Shown one piece after another: positions 51,149 to 63,925 of a stretch of DNA of 64,000 nt. Made by a program: the position numbers and the translations under genes. The DNA lies in assembly GCA_958295665.1 (NCBI GenBank), contig OY282558.1:34245045-34309044 (forward strand). The letters run 5' to 3'. Positions within the stretch are counted from its first letter, which is position 1. Every line of letters begins with the position of its first letter. Under the pieces are notes generated by a model. It saw only the letters and a list, made by a program, of their open reading frames with translations, did no database searches and had not been told where the DNA came from. The DNA is from Tipula vernalis. Lineage: Eukaryota > Arthropoda > Insecta > Diptera > Tipulidae.

Positions 51149-54100
51149 AAATGCCCGTTGGCATGACAATTACAGGTTTCAGCACCTATTGATAGAGGCA
51201 TCAATCATCGAAATCGGAGCACAATTGCAGATTTTCGTTTTTTTATTATGAATTTATGGTCTAGAGTTCAGGTGATTTTCCATAATATTGAATTTTCTAC
51301 GAAATGTGTAGAAATATTCGAGCGATCTAAATGCCCGTTGGCATGACAATTACATGTCTCAACACCTATTGATAGAGGCATCAATCATCGAAATCGGAGC
51401 ACAATTGCAGATTTTCGTTTTTTTATTATGAATTTATGGTCTATATATAGTTCAGGTGATTTTCCATAAAATTGAATTTTCTACGAAATGTGTAGAAATA
51501 TTCGAGCGATCTACTGACAGAGTCATCAATCAACCAAATCGGAACACAATTGCAGATTTTCGTTTTTTATTATGGATTCATGGTCTGTAGTTCAGGTGAT
51601 TTTCCATAATATTGAATTTTCTACGAAATGTGTAGAAATATCCGAGCGATCTAAATGCCCGTTGGCATGACAATTACAGGTCTCAACACCTATTGATAGA
51701 GGCATCAATCATCGAAATCGGAGCATAATTACAGATTTTCGTTTTTTTATTATGAATTTATGGTCTATAGTTCAGGTGATTTCCCATAAAATTGAATTTT
51801 CTACGAAATGTGTAGAAATATCCGAGCGATCTAAATGCCCGTTGGCATGACAATTACAGGTCTCAACACCTATTGATAGAGGCATCAATCATCGAAATCG
51901 GAGCACAATTGCAGATTTTCGTTTTTTTATTATGAATTTATGGTCTATAGTTCAGGTGATTTTCCATAATATTGAATTTTCTACGAAATGTGTAGAAATA
52001 TTCGAGCGATCTAAATGCCCGTTGGCATGACAATTGCAGGTCTCAACACCTATTGATAGAGGCATCAATCATCGAAATCGGAGCACAATTGCAGATTTTC
52101 GTTTTTTTATTATGAATTTATGGTCTATAGTTCAGGTGATTTTCCATAAAATTGAATTTTCTACGAAATGTGTAGAAATATCCGAGCGATCTACTGATAG
52201 AGTCATCAATCAACCAAATCGGAACACAATTGCAGATTTTCGTTTTTTATTATGGATTCATGGTCAGGTGATTTTCCATAATATTGAATTTTCTACGAAA
52301 TGTGTAGAAATATTCGAGCGATCTAAATGCCCGTTGGCATGACAATTGCAGGTCTCAACACCTATTGATAGAGGCATCAATCATCGAAATCGGAGAACAA
52401 TTGCAGATTTTCGTTTTTTTATTATGAATTTATGGTCTATAGTTCAGGTGATTTTCCATAAAATTGAATTTTCTACGAAATGTGTAGAAATATCCGAGCG
52501 ATCTACTGACAGAGTCATCAATCAACCAAATCGGAATACAATTGCAGATTTTCGTTTTTTATTATGGATTCAAGGTCTGTAGTTCAGGGGATTTTCCATA
52601 ATATTGAATTTTCTACGAAATGTGTAGAAATATTCGAGCGATTTAAATGCCCGTTGGCATGACAATTACAGGTTTCAGCACCTATTGATAGAAGCATCAA
52701 TCATCGAAATCGGAGCACAATTGAAGATTTTCGTTTTTTTATTATTAATTTATGGTCTATAGTTCTGGTGATTTTCCATAAAATTGAATTTTCTACGAAA
52801 TGTGTAGAAATATTCGAGCGATCTACTGACAGAGTCATCAATCAACCAAATCGGAACACAATTGCAGATTTTCGTTTTTTATTATGGATTCATGGTCTAT
52901 AGTTCAGGTGATTTTCCATAATATTGAATTTTCTACGAAATGTGTAGAAATATTCGAGCGATCTAAATGCCCGTTGGTATGACAATTACAGGTTTCAGCA
53001 CCTATTGATAGAGGCATCAATCATCGAAATCGGAGCACAATTGCAGATTTTCGTTTTTTTATTATGAATTTATGGTCTATAGTTCAGGTGATTTTCCATA
53101 ATATTGAATTTTCTACGAAATGTGTAGAAATATTCGAGCGATCTAAATGCCCGTTGGCATGACAATTACATGTCTCAACACCTATTGATAGAGGCATCAA
53201 TCATCGAAATCGGAGCACAATTGCAGATTTTCGTTTTTTTATTATGAATTTATGGTCTATAGTTCAGGTGATTTTCCATAAAATTGAATTTTCTACGAAA
53301 TGTGTAGAAATATTCGAGCGATCTACTGACAGAGTCATCAATCAACCAAATCGGAACACAATTGCAGATTTTCGTTTTTTATTATGGATTCATGGTCTTT
53401 AGTTCAGGTGATTTTCCATAATATTGAATTTTCTACGAAATGTGTAGAAATATTCGAGCGATCTAAATTCCCGTTGGCATGACAATTACAGGTTTCAGCA
53501 CCTATTGATAGAGGCATCAATCATCGAAATCGGAGCACAATTGCAGATTTTCGTTTTTTTATTATGAATTTATGGTCTATAGTTCAGGTGATTTTCCATA
53601 AAATTGAATTTTCTACGAAATGTGTAGAAATATTCGAGCGATCTACTGACAGAGTCATCAATCAACCAAATCGGAACACAATTGCAGATTTTCGTTTTTT
53701 ATTATGGATTCATGGTCTGTAGTTCAGGGGATTTTCCATAATATTGAATTTTCTACGCAATGTGTAGAAATATTCGAGCGATCTAAATGCCCGTTGGTAT
53801 GACAATTACAGGTTTCAGCACCTATTGATAGAGGCATCAATCATCGAAATCGGAGAACAATTGCAGATTTTCGTTTTTTTATTATGAATTTATGGTCAGG
53901 TGATTTTCCATAATATGGAATTTTCTACGAAATGTGTAGAAATATTCGAGCGATCTAAATGCCCGTTGGCATGACAACTGCAGGTCTCAACACCTATTGA
54001 TAGAGGCATCAATCATCGAAATCGGAGAACAATTGCAGATTTTCGTTTTTTTATTATGAATTTATGGTCTATAGTTCAGGTGATTTTCCATAATATTGAA

Positions 54101-55747
54101 TTTTCTACGAAATGTGTAGAAATATCCGAGCGATCTAAATGCCCGTTGGCATGACAATTACAGGTCTCAACACCTATTGATAGAGGCATCAATCATCGAA
54201 ATCGGAGCACAATTGCAGATTTTCGTTTTTTTATTATGAATTAATGGTCTATAGTTCAGGTGATTTTCCATCATATTGAATTTTCTACGAAATGTGTAGA
54301 AATATTCGAGCGATCTAAATGCCCGTTGGTATGACAATTACAGGTTTCAGCACCTATTGATAGAGGCATCAATCATCGAAATCGGAGCACAATTGCAGAT
54401 TTTCGTTTTTTTATTATGAATTTATGGTATCTAAATGCCCGTTGGCATGACAATTGCAGGTCTCAACACCTATTGATAGAGGCATCAATCATCGAAATCG
54501 GAGCACAATTGCAGATTTTCGTTTTTTTATTATGAATTTATGGTCTATAGTTCAGGTGATTTTCCATAAAATTGAATTTTCTACGAAATGTGTAGAAATA
54601 TCCGAGCGATCTACTGATAGAGTCATCAATCAACCAAATCGGAACACAATTGCAGATTTTCGTTTTTTATTATGGATTCATGGTCAGGTCATTTTCCATA
54701 ATATGGAATTTTCTACGAAATGTGTAGAAATATTCGAGCGATCTAAATGCCCGTTGGCATGACAATTGCAGGTCTCAACACCTATTGATAGAGGCATCAA
54801 TCATCGAAATCGGAGAACAATTGCAGATTTTCGTTTTTTTATTATGAATTTATGGTCTATAGTTCAGGTGATTTTCCATAAAATTGAATTTTCTACGAAA
54901 TGTGTAGAAATGTTTGAGCGATCTACTGACAGAGTCATCAATCAACCAAATCGGAATACAATTGCAGATTTTCGTTTTTTATTATGGATTCAAGGTCTGT
55001 AGTTCAGGGGATTTTCCATAATATTGAATTTTCTACGAAATGTGTAGAAATATTCGAGCGATTTAAATGCCCGTTGGCATGACAATTACAGGTTTCAGCA
55101 CCTATTGATAGAGGCATCAATCATCGAAATCGGAGCACAATTGAAGATTTTCGTTTTTTTATTATTAATTTATGGTCTATAGTTCTGGTGATTTTTCATA
55201 AAATTGAATTTTCTACGAAATGTGTAGAAATATTCGAGCGATCTACTGACAGAGTCATCAATCAACCAAATCGGAACACAATTGCAGATTTTAGTTTTTT
55301 ATTATGGATTCATGGTCTATAGTTCAGGTGATTTTCCATAATATTGAATTTTCTACGAAATGTGTAGAAATATTCGAGCGATCTAAATGCCCGTTGGTAT
55401 GACAATTACAGGTTTCAGCACCTATTGATAGAGGCATCAATCATCGAAATCGGAGCACAATTGCAGATTTTCGTTTTTTTATTATGAATTTATGGTCTAT
55501 AGTTCAGGTGATTTTCCATAATATTGAATTTTCTACGAAATGTGTAGAAATATTCGAGCGATCTAAATGCCCGTTGGCATGACAATTACATGTCTCAACA
55601 CCTATTGATAGAGGCATCAATCATCGAAATCGGAGCACAATGCAGATTTTCGTTTTTTTATTATGAATTTATGGTCTATATATAGTTCAGGTGATTTTCC
55701 ATAAAATTGAATTTTCTACGAAATGTGTAGAAATATTCGAGCGATCT
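51149..55747 (+). repeat. ~4.79-kb segmental duplication, copy 2
   Basis: From 51,149 to about 54,260 it follows copy 1 at 4788 bp with few changes (GGTCTAGAG near 51,260; ATGTCTC near 53,171 where copy 1 has AGATCTC; AAATTCCCG at 53,465). After that it departs: one A monomer is cut to 116 bp (54,317). The order from 55,385 on rejoins the series at 52,965 and 51,329, so copy 2 has itself recombined. Confidence 0.9.
54317..54432 (+). repeat. Truncated A monomer, 64-bp deletion (116 bp)
   Basis: The monomer runs normally to ATTTATGGT and joins directly to ATCTAAATGCCC, so the TTCAGG segment, the hairpin and most of the terminal ATTCGAGCGATCT are gone. It is the largest intra-monomer deletion in the window and the only monomer without the hairpin. 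Confidence 0.93.
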
Positions 55748-56919
55748 ACTGACAGAGTCATCAATCAACCAAATCGGAACACAATTGCAGATTTTCGTTT
55801 TTTATTATGGATTCATGGTCTGTAGTTCAGGTGATTTTCCATAATATTGAATTTTCTACGAAATGTGTAGAAATATTCGAGCGATCTAAATGCCCGTTGG
55901 CATGACAATTACAGGTTTCAGCACCTATTGATAGAGGCATCAATCATCGAAATCGGAGCACAATTGCAGATTTTCGTTTTTTTATTATGAATTTATGGTC
56001 TATAGTTCAGGTGATTTTCCATAAAATTGAATTTTCTACGAAATGTGTAGAAATATTCGAGCGATCTACTGACAGAGTCATCAATCAACCAAATCGGAAC
56101 ACAATTGCAGATTTTCGTTTTTTATTATGGATTCATGGTCTGTAGTTCAGGGGATTTTCCATAATATTGAATTTTCTACGCAATGTGTAGAAATATTCGA
56201 GCGATCTAAATGCCCGTTGGTATGACAATTACAGGTTTCAGCACCTATTGATAGAGGCATCAATCATCGAAATCGGAGAACAATTGCAGATTTTCGTTTT
56301 TTTATTATGAATTTATGGTCAGGTGATTTTCCATAATATTGAATTTTCTACGAAATGTGTAGAAATATTCGAGCGATCTAAATGCCCGTTGGCATGACAA
56401 TTGCAGGTCTCAACACCTATTGATAGAGGCATCAATCATCGAAATCGGAGAACAATTGCAGATTTTCGTTTTTTTATTATGAATTTATGGTCTATAGTTC
56501 AGGTGATTTTCCATAATATTGAATTTTCTACGAAATGTGTAGAAATATCCGAGCGATCTAAATGCCCGTTGGCATGACAATTACAGGTCTCAACACCTAT
56601 TGATAGAGGCATCAATCATCGAAATCGGAGCACAATTGCAGATTTTCGTTTTTTTATTATGAATTTATGGTCTATAGTTCAGGTGATTTTCCATCATATT
56701 GAATTTTCTACGAAATGTGTAGAAATATTCGAGCGATCTAAATGCCCGTTGGTATGACAATTACAGGTTTCAGCACCTATTGATAGAGGCATCAATCATC
56801 TCAATCGGAGCACAATTGCAGATTTTCGTTTTTTTATTATGAATTTATGGTCTATAGTTCAGGTGATTTTCCATTATATTGAATTTTCTACGAAATGTGT
56901 AGAAATATCCGAGCGATCT
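55748..56919 (+). repeat. B-A-B then four A monomers
   Basis: Starts: 55748 B, 55888 A, 56068 B (CTACGCAATG), 56208 A (172), 56380 A, 56560 A (CCATCATATTG), 56740 A (ATCTCAATCGG). The beginning resembles 53,325-54,316. ATCTCAATCGG replaces ATCGAAATCGG here and again at 57,240 and 60,609. Confidence 0.86.
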
Positions 56920-59900
56920 ACTGATAAAGTCATCAATCAACCAAATCGGAACACAATTGCAGATTTTCGTTTTTTATTATGGATTCATGGTCTGTAGTTC
57001 AGGGGATTTTCCATAATATTGAATTTTCTACGAAATGTGTAGAAATATTCGAGCGATCTAAATGCCCGTTGGCATGACAATTACAGGTTTCAGCACCTAT
57101 TGATAGAGGCATCAATCATCGAAATCGGAGCACAATTGCAGATTTTCGTTTTTTTATTATGAATTTATGGTCTATAGTTCAGGTGATTTTCCATAAAATT
57201 GAATTTTCTACGAAATGTGTAGAAATATTCGGGCGATCTGAATGCCCGTTGGTATGACAATTACAGGTTTCAGCACCTATTGATAGAGGCATCAATCATC
57301 TCAATCGGAGCACAATTGCAGATTTTCGTTTTTTTATTATGAATTTATGGTCTATAATTCAGGAGATTTTCATACAATTAAATTTTCTACGAAATGTGTA
57401 GAAATATTCGAGCGATCTACTGATAGAGTCATCAATCAACCAAATCGGAACACAATTGCAGATTTTCGTTTTTTATTATGGATTCATGGTCTATAGTTCA
57501 GGTGATTTTCCATAATATTGAATTTTCTACGAAATGTGTAGAAATATTCGAGCGATCTAAATGCCCGTTGGTATGACAATTACAGGTCTCAGCACCTATT
57601 GATAGAGGCATCAATCATCGAAATCGGAGCACAATTGCAGATTTTCGTTTTTTTATTATGAATTTATGGTCTATAGTTCAGGTGATTTTCCATAAAATTG
57701 AATTTTCTACGAAATGTGTAGAAATATCCGAGCGATCTACTGATAGAGTCATCAATCAACCAAATCGGAACACAATTGCAGATTTTCGTTTTTTATTATG
57801 GATTCATGGTCTATAGTTCAGGTGATTTTCCATAATATTGAATTTTCTACGAAATGTGTAGAAATATTCGAGCGATCTAAATGCCCGTTGGCATGACAAT
57901 TACAGGTCTCAACACCTATTGATAGAGGCATCAATCATCGAAATCGGAGCATAATTGCAGATTTTCGTTTTTTTATTATGAATTTATGGTCTATAGTTCA
58001 GGTGATTTTCCATAAAATTGAATTTTCTACGAAATGTGTAGAAATATCGGAGCGATCTACTGATAGAGTCATCAATCAACCAAATCGGAACACAATTGCA
58101 GATTTTCGTTTTTTATTATGGATTCATGGTCTATAGTTCAGGTGATTTTCCATAATATTGAATTTTCTACGAAATGTGTAGAAATATTCGAGCGATCTAA
58201 ATGCCCGTTGGAATGACAATTACAGGTTTCAGCACCTATTGATAGAGGCATCAATCATCGAAATCGGAGCACAATTGCAGATTTTCGTTTTTTTATTATG
58301 AATTTATGGTCTATAGTTCAGGTGATTTTCCATAATATTGAATTTTCTACGAAATGTGTAGAAATATTCGAGCGATCTAAATGCCCGTTGGCATGACAAT
58401 TACATGTCTCAACACCTATTGATAGAGGCATCAATCATCGAAATCGGAGCACAATTGCAGATTTTCGTTTTTTTATTATGAATTTATGGTCTATAATTCA
58501 GGAGATTTCCATACAATTAAATTTTCTACGAAATGTGTAGAAATATTCGAGCGATCTACTGATAGAGTCATCAATCAACCAAATCGGAACACAATTGCAG
58601 ATTTTCGTTTTTTATTATGGATTTATGGTCTATAGTTCAGGTGATTTTCCATAATATTGAATTTTCTACGAAATGTGTAGAAATATTCGAGCGATCTAAA
58701 TGCCCGTTGGTATGACAATCACAGGTTTCAGCACCTATTGATAGAGGCATCAATCATCGAAATCGGAGCACAATTGCAGATTTTCGTTTTTTTATTATGA
58801 ATTTATGGTCTATAGTTCAGGTGATTTTCCATAAAATTGAATTTTCTACGAAATGTGTAGAAATATTCGAGCGATCTACTGACAGAGTCATCAATCAACC
58901 AAATCGGAACACAATTGCAGATTTTCGTTTTTTATTATGGATTCATGGTCTGTAGTTCAGGGGATTTTCCATAATATTGAATTTTCTACGCAATGTGTAG
59001 AAATATTCGAGCGATCTAAATGCCCGTTGGTATGACAATTACAGGTTTCAGCACCTATTGATAGAGGCATCAATCATCGAAATCGGAGCACAATTGCAGA
59101 TTTTCGTTTTTTTATTATGAATTTATGGTCTATAGTTCAGGGGATTTTCCATAAAATTGAATTTTCTACGAAATGTGTAGAAATATTCGAGCGATCTACT
59201 GATAGAGTCATCAATCAACCAAATCGGAACACAATTGCAGATTTTCGTTTTTTATTATGGATTCATGGTCTGTAGTTCAGGGGATTTTCCATAATATTGA
59301 ATTTTCTACGAAATGTGTAGAAATATTCGAGCGATCTAAATGCCCGTTGGTATGACAATCACAGGTTTCAGCACCTATTGATAGAGGCATAAATCATCGA
59401 AATCGGAGCACAATTGCAGATTTTCGTTTTTTTATTATGAATTTATGGTTTATAATTCAGGAGATTTTCCATACAATTAAATTTTCTACGAAATGTGTAG
59501 CAATATTCCAGCGATCTACTGACAGAGTCATCAATCAACCAAATCGGAACACAATTGCAGATGTTCGTTTTTTATTATGGATTCATGGTCTATAGTTCAG
59601 GTGATTTTCCATAAAATTGAATTTTCTACGAAATGTGTGGAAATATTCGAGCGATCTACTGACAGAATCATCATTCAACCAAATCGGAACACAATTGCAG
59701 ATTTTCGTTTTTTATTATGGATTCATGGTCTATAGTTCAGGTGATTTTCCATAATATTGAATTTTCTACGAAATGTATAGAAATATTCGAGCGATCTAAA
59801 TGCCCGTTGGCATGACAATTACAGGTCTCAACACCTATTGATAGAGGCATCAATTATCGAAATCGGAGCACAATTGCAGATTTTCGTTTTTTAATTATGA

Positions 59901-60288
59901 ATTTATGGTCTATAGTTCAGGTGATTTTCCATAAAATTGAATTTTCTACGAATTGTGTAGAAATATCCGAGCGATCTACTGATAGAGTCATCAATCAACC
60001 AAATCGGAACACAATTGCAGATTTTCGTTTTTTATTATGGATTCATGGTCTGTAGTTCAGGGGATTTTCCATAATATTGAATTTTCTACGCAATGTGTAG
60101 AAATATTCGAGCGATCTAAATGCCCGTTGGTATGACAATTACAGGTTTCAGCACCTATTGATAGAGGCATCAATCATCGAAATCGGAGAACAATTGCAGA
60201 TTTTCGTTTTTTATTATGAATTTATGGTCAGGTGATTTTCCATAATATTGAATTTTCTACGAAATGTGTAGAAATATTCGAGCGATCT
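56920..60288 (+). repeat. Irregular, diverged A/B satellite
   Basis: Starts: 56920 B, 57060 A, 57240 A (179), 57419 B, 57559 A, 57739 B, 57879 A, 58059 B, 58199 A, 58379 A, 58558 B, 58698 A, 58878 B, 59018 A, 59198 B, 59338 A, 59518 B, 59658 B, 59798 A, 59978 B, 60118 A (171). There is no HOR period. Many bases are private to one monomer (GTAGCAATATTCCAG before 59,518, GCAGATGTTCG, GTGTGGAAATATT, GACAGAATCATCATTC in 59,658, ACGAATTGTG). Confidence 0.85.
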
Positions 60289-62425
60289 AAATGCCCGTTG
60301 GCATGACAATTGCAGGTCTCAACACCTATTGATAGAGGCATCAATCATCGAAATCGGAGCACAATTGCAGATTTTCGTTTTTTTATTATGAATTTATGGT
60401 CTATAGTTCAGGGGATTTTCCATAAAATTGAATTTTCTACGAAATGTGTAGAAATATTCGAGCGATCTACTGACAGAGTCATCAATCAACCAAATCGGAA
60501 CACAATTGCAGATTTTCGTTTTTTATTATGGATTCATGGTCTGTAGTTCAGGGGATTTTCCATAATATTGAATTTTCTACGAAATGTGTAGAAATATTCG
60601 AGCGATCTAAATGCCCGTTGGCATGACAATTACAGGTTTCAGCACCTATTGATAGAGGCATCAATCATCTCAATCGGAGCACAATTGCAGATTTTCGTTT
60701 TTTTATTATTAATTTATGGTCTATAGTTCAGGTGATTTTCCATAAAATTGAATTTTCTACGAAATGTGTAGAAATATTCGAGCGATCTAAATGCCCGTTG
60801 GTATGACAATCACAGGTTTCAGCACCTATTGATAGAGGCATCAATCATCGAAATCGGAGCATAATTACAGATTTTCGTTTTTTAATTATGAATTTATGGT
60901 CTATAGTTCAGGTGATTTTCCATAAAATTGAATTTTCTACGAAATGTGTAGAAATATCCGAGCGATCTACTGATAGAGTCATCAATCAACCAAATCGGAA
61001 CACAATTGCAGATTTTCGTTTTTTATTATGGATTCATGGTCTATAGTTCAGGTGATTTTCCATAATATTGAATTTTCTACGAAATGTATAGAAATATTCG
61101 AGCGATCTAAATGCCCGTTGGCATGACAATTACAGGTCTCAACACCTATTGATAGAGGCATCAATCATCGAAATCGGAGCACAATTGCAGATTTTCGTTT
61201 TTTAATTATGAATTTATGGTCTATAGTTCAGGTGATTTTCCATAAAATTGAATTTTCTACGAAATGTGTAGAAATATCCGAGCGATCTACTGATAGAGTC
61301 ATCAATCAACCAAATCGGAACACAATTGCAGATTTTCGTTTTTTATTATGGATTCATGGTCTATAGTTCAGGTGATTTTCCATAATATTGAATTTTCTAC
61401 GAAATGTATAGAAATATTCGAGCGATCTAAATGCCCGTTGGCATGACAATTACAGGTCTCAACACCTATTGATAGAGGCATCAATCATCGAAATCGGAGC
61501 ACAATTGCAGATTTTCGTTTTTTAATTATAAATTTATGGTCTATAGTTCAGGTGATTTTCCATAAAATTGAATTTTCTACGAAATGTGTAGAAATATCCG
61601 AGCGATCTACTGATAGAGTCATCAATCAACCAAATCGGAACACAATTGCAGATTTTCGTTTTTTATTATGGATTCATGGTCTATAGTTCAGGTGATTTTC
61701 CATAATATTGAATTTTCTACGAAATGTGTAGAAATATTCGAGCGATCTAAATGCCCGTTGGTATGACAATTACAGGTTTCAGCACCGATTGATAGAGGCA
61801 TCAATCATCGAAATCGGAGCACAATTGCAGAGTTTCGTTTTTTTATTATGAATTTATGGTCTATAGTTCAGGTGATTTTCCATAATATTGAATTTTCTAC
61901 GAAATGTGTAGAAATATTCGAGCGATCGTAATGTTCGTTGGCATAAAAATTACAGGTCTCAACACCTAATGATAGAGGCATCAATCATCGAAATCGGAGC
62001 ATAATTACAGATTTTCGTTTTTTTATTATGAATTTATGGTCTATAGTTCAGGTGATTTCCCATAAAATTGAATTTTCTACGAAATGTGTAGAAATATCCG
62101 AGCGATCTACTGATAGAGTCATCAATCAACCAAATCGGAACACAATTGCAGATTTTCGTTTTTTATTATGGATTCATGGTCTATAGTTCAGGTGATTTTC
62201 CATATTATTGAATTTTCTACGAAATGTGTAGAAATATTCGAGCGATCTAAATGTTCGTTGGCATGACAATTACAGGTCTCAACACCTATTGATAGAGGCA
62301 TCAATCATCGAAATCGGAGCATAATTGCAGATTTTCGTTTTTTTATTATGAATTTATGGTCTATTCAGGTGATTTTCCATAATATTGAATTTTCTACGAA
62401 ATGTGTAGAAATATTCGAGCGATCC
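60289..62425 (+). repeat. Diverged A/B satellite with a 320-bp dimer trio
   Basis: Starts: 60289 A, 60469 B, 60609 A, 60789 A, 60969 B, 61109 A, 61289 B, 61429 A, 61609 B, 61749 A, 61929 A, 62109 B, 62249 A (177). The A-B pairs at 60,789, 61,109 and 61,429 share TTTTTTAATTATGAA or ATAAA in the A, and those at 60,969 and 61,289 share GTATAGAAATATT in the B, a small local amplification. The A at 61,929 has GATCGTAATGTTCG and GCATAAAAATTAC. The A at 62,249 lacks three bases (GGTCTATTCAGG). Confidence 0.85.
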
Positions 62426-63925
62426 AAATGTACGTTGGCATGACAATTACAGGTCTCAACACCTATTGATAGAGGCATCAATCATCGAAATCGGAGCATA
62501 ATTACAGATTTTCGTTTTTTTATTATGAATTTATGGTCTATAGTTCAGGTGATTTTCCATAAAATTGAATTTTCTACGAAATGTGTAGAAATATCCGAGC
62601 GATCTACTGATAGAGTCATCAATCAACCAAATCGGAACACAATTGCAGATTTTCGTTTTTTATTATGGATTCATGGTCTATAGTTCAGGTTATTTTCCAT
62701 AATATTGAATTTTCTACGAAATGTGTAGAAATAATAGAGCGACCTAAATGCCCGTTGGTATGACAATTACAGGTTTCAGCACCTATTGATAGAGGCATCA
62801 ATCATCGAAATCGGAGCATAATTACAGATTTTCGTTTTTTTATTATGAATTTATGGTCTATAGTTCAGGTGATTTTCCATAAAATTGAATTTTCTACGAA
62901 ATGTGTAGAAATATTCGAGCGATCTACTGACAGAGTCATCAATCAACCAAATCGGAACACAATTGCAGATTTTCGTTTTTTATTATGGATTCATGGTCTA
63001 TAGTTCAGGGGATTTTCCATAATATTGAATTTTCTACGAAATGTGTAGAAATATTCGAGCGATCTAAATGCCCGTTGGCATGACAATTACCGGTTTCAGC
63101 ACCTATTGATAGAGGCATCAATCATCGAAATCGGAGCACAATTGCAGATTTTCGTTTTTTTATTATGGATTCATGGTCTATAGTTCAGGTGATTTTCCAT
63201 AATAATGAATTTTCTACGAAATGTGTAGAAATATTCGAGCGATCTAAATGCCCGTTAGCATGACAATTACAGGTTTCAGCACCTATTGATAGAGGCATCA
63301 ATCATCGAAATCGGAGCACAATTGCAGATTTTCGTTTTTTTATTATGAATTTATGGTCTATAGTTCAGGTGATTTTCCATAATATTGAATTTTCTACGAA
63401 ATGTGTAGAAATATTCGAGCGATCTAAATGCCCGTTGGTATGACAATTACAGGTTTCAGCACCTATTGATAGAGGCATCAATCATCGAAATCGGAGCACA
63501 ATTGCAGATTTTCGTTTTTTTATTATGGATTCATGGTCTATAGTTCAGGTGATTTTCCATAATATTGAATTTTCTACGAAATGTGTAGAAATATTCGAGC
63601 GATCTAAATGCCCGTTGGTATGACAATTACAGGTTTCAGCACCTATTGATAGAGGCATCAATCATCGAAATCGGAGCACAATTGCAGATTTTCGTTTTTT
63701 TTATTATGAATTTATGGTCTATAATTCAGGAGATTTCCATACAATTAAATTTTCTACGAAATGTGTAGAAATATTCGAGCGATCTACTGATAGAGTCATC
63801 AATCAACCAAATCGGAACACAATTGCAGATTTTCGTTTTTTATTATGGATTCATGGTCTATAGTTCAGATTATTTTCCATAATATTGAATTTTCTACGAA
63901 ATGTGTAGAAATATTCAAGCGATCT
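62426..63925 (+). repeat. Right-hand diverged A/B satellite with A/B chimeras
   Basis: Starts: 62426 A (GATCCAAATGTACG), 62606 B, 62746 A (preceded by ATAATAGAGCGACC), 62926 B, 63066 A, 63246 A, 63426 A, 63606 A, 63786 B. The A monomers at 63,066 and 63,426 have the B-type ATGGATTCATGG after seven Ts, so they are recombinant. The monomer at 63,606 has eight Ts and the GGAGATTTCCATAC tail. The B at 63,786 has TTCAGATTATTTTCC and a following ATTCAAGCG. Confidence 0.86.
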
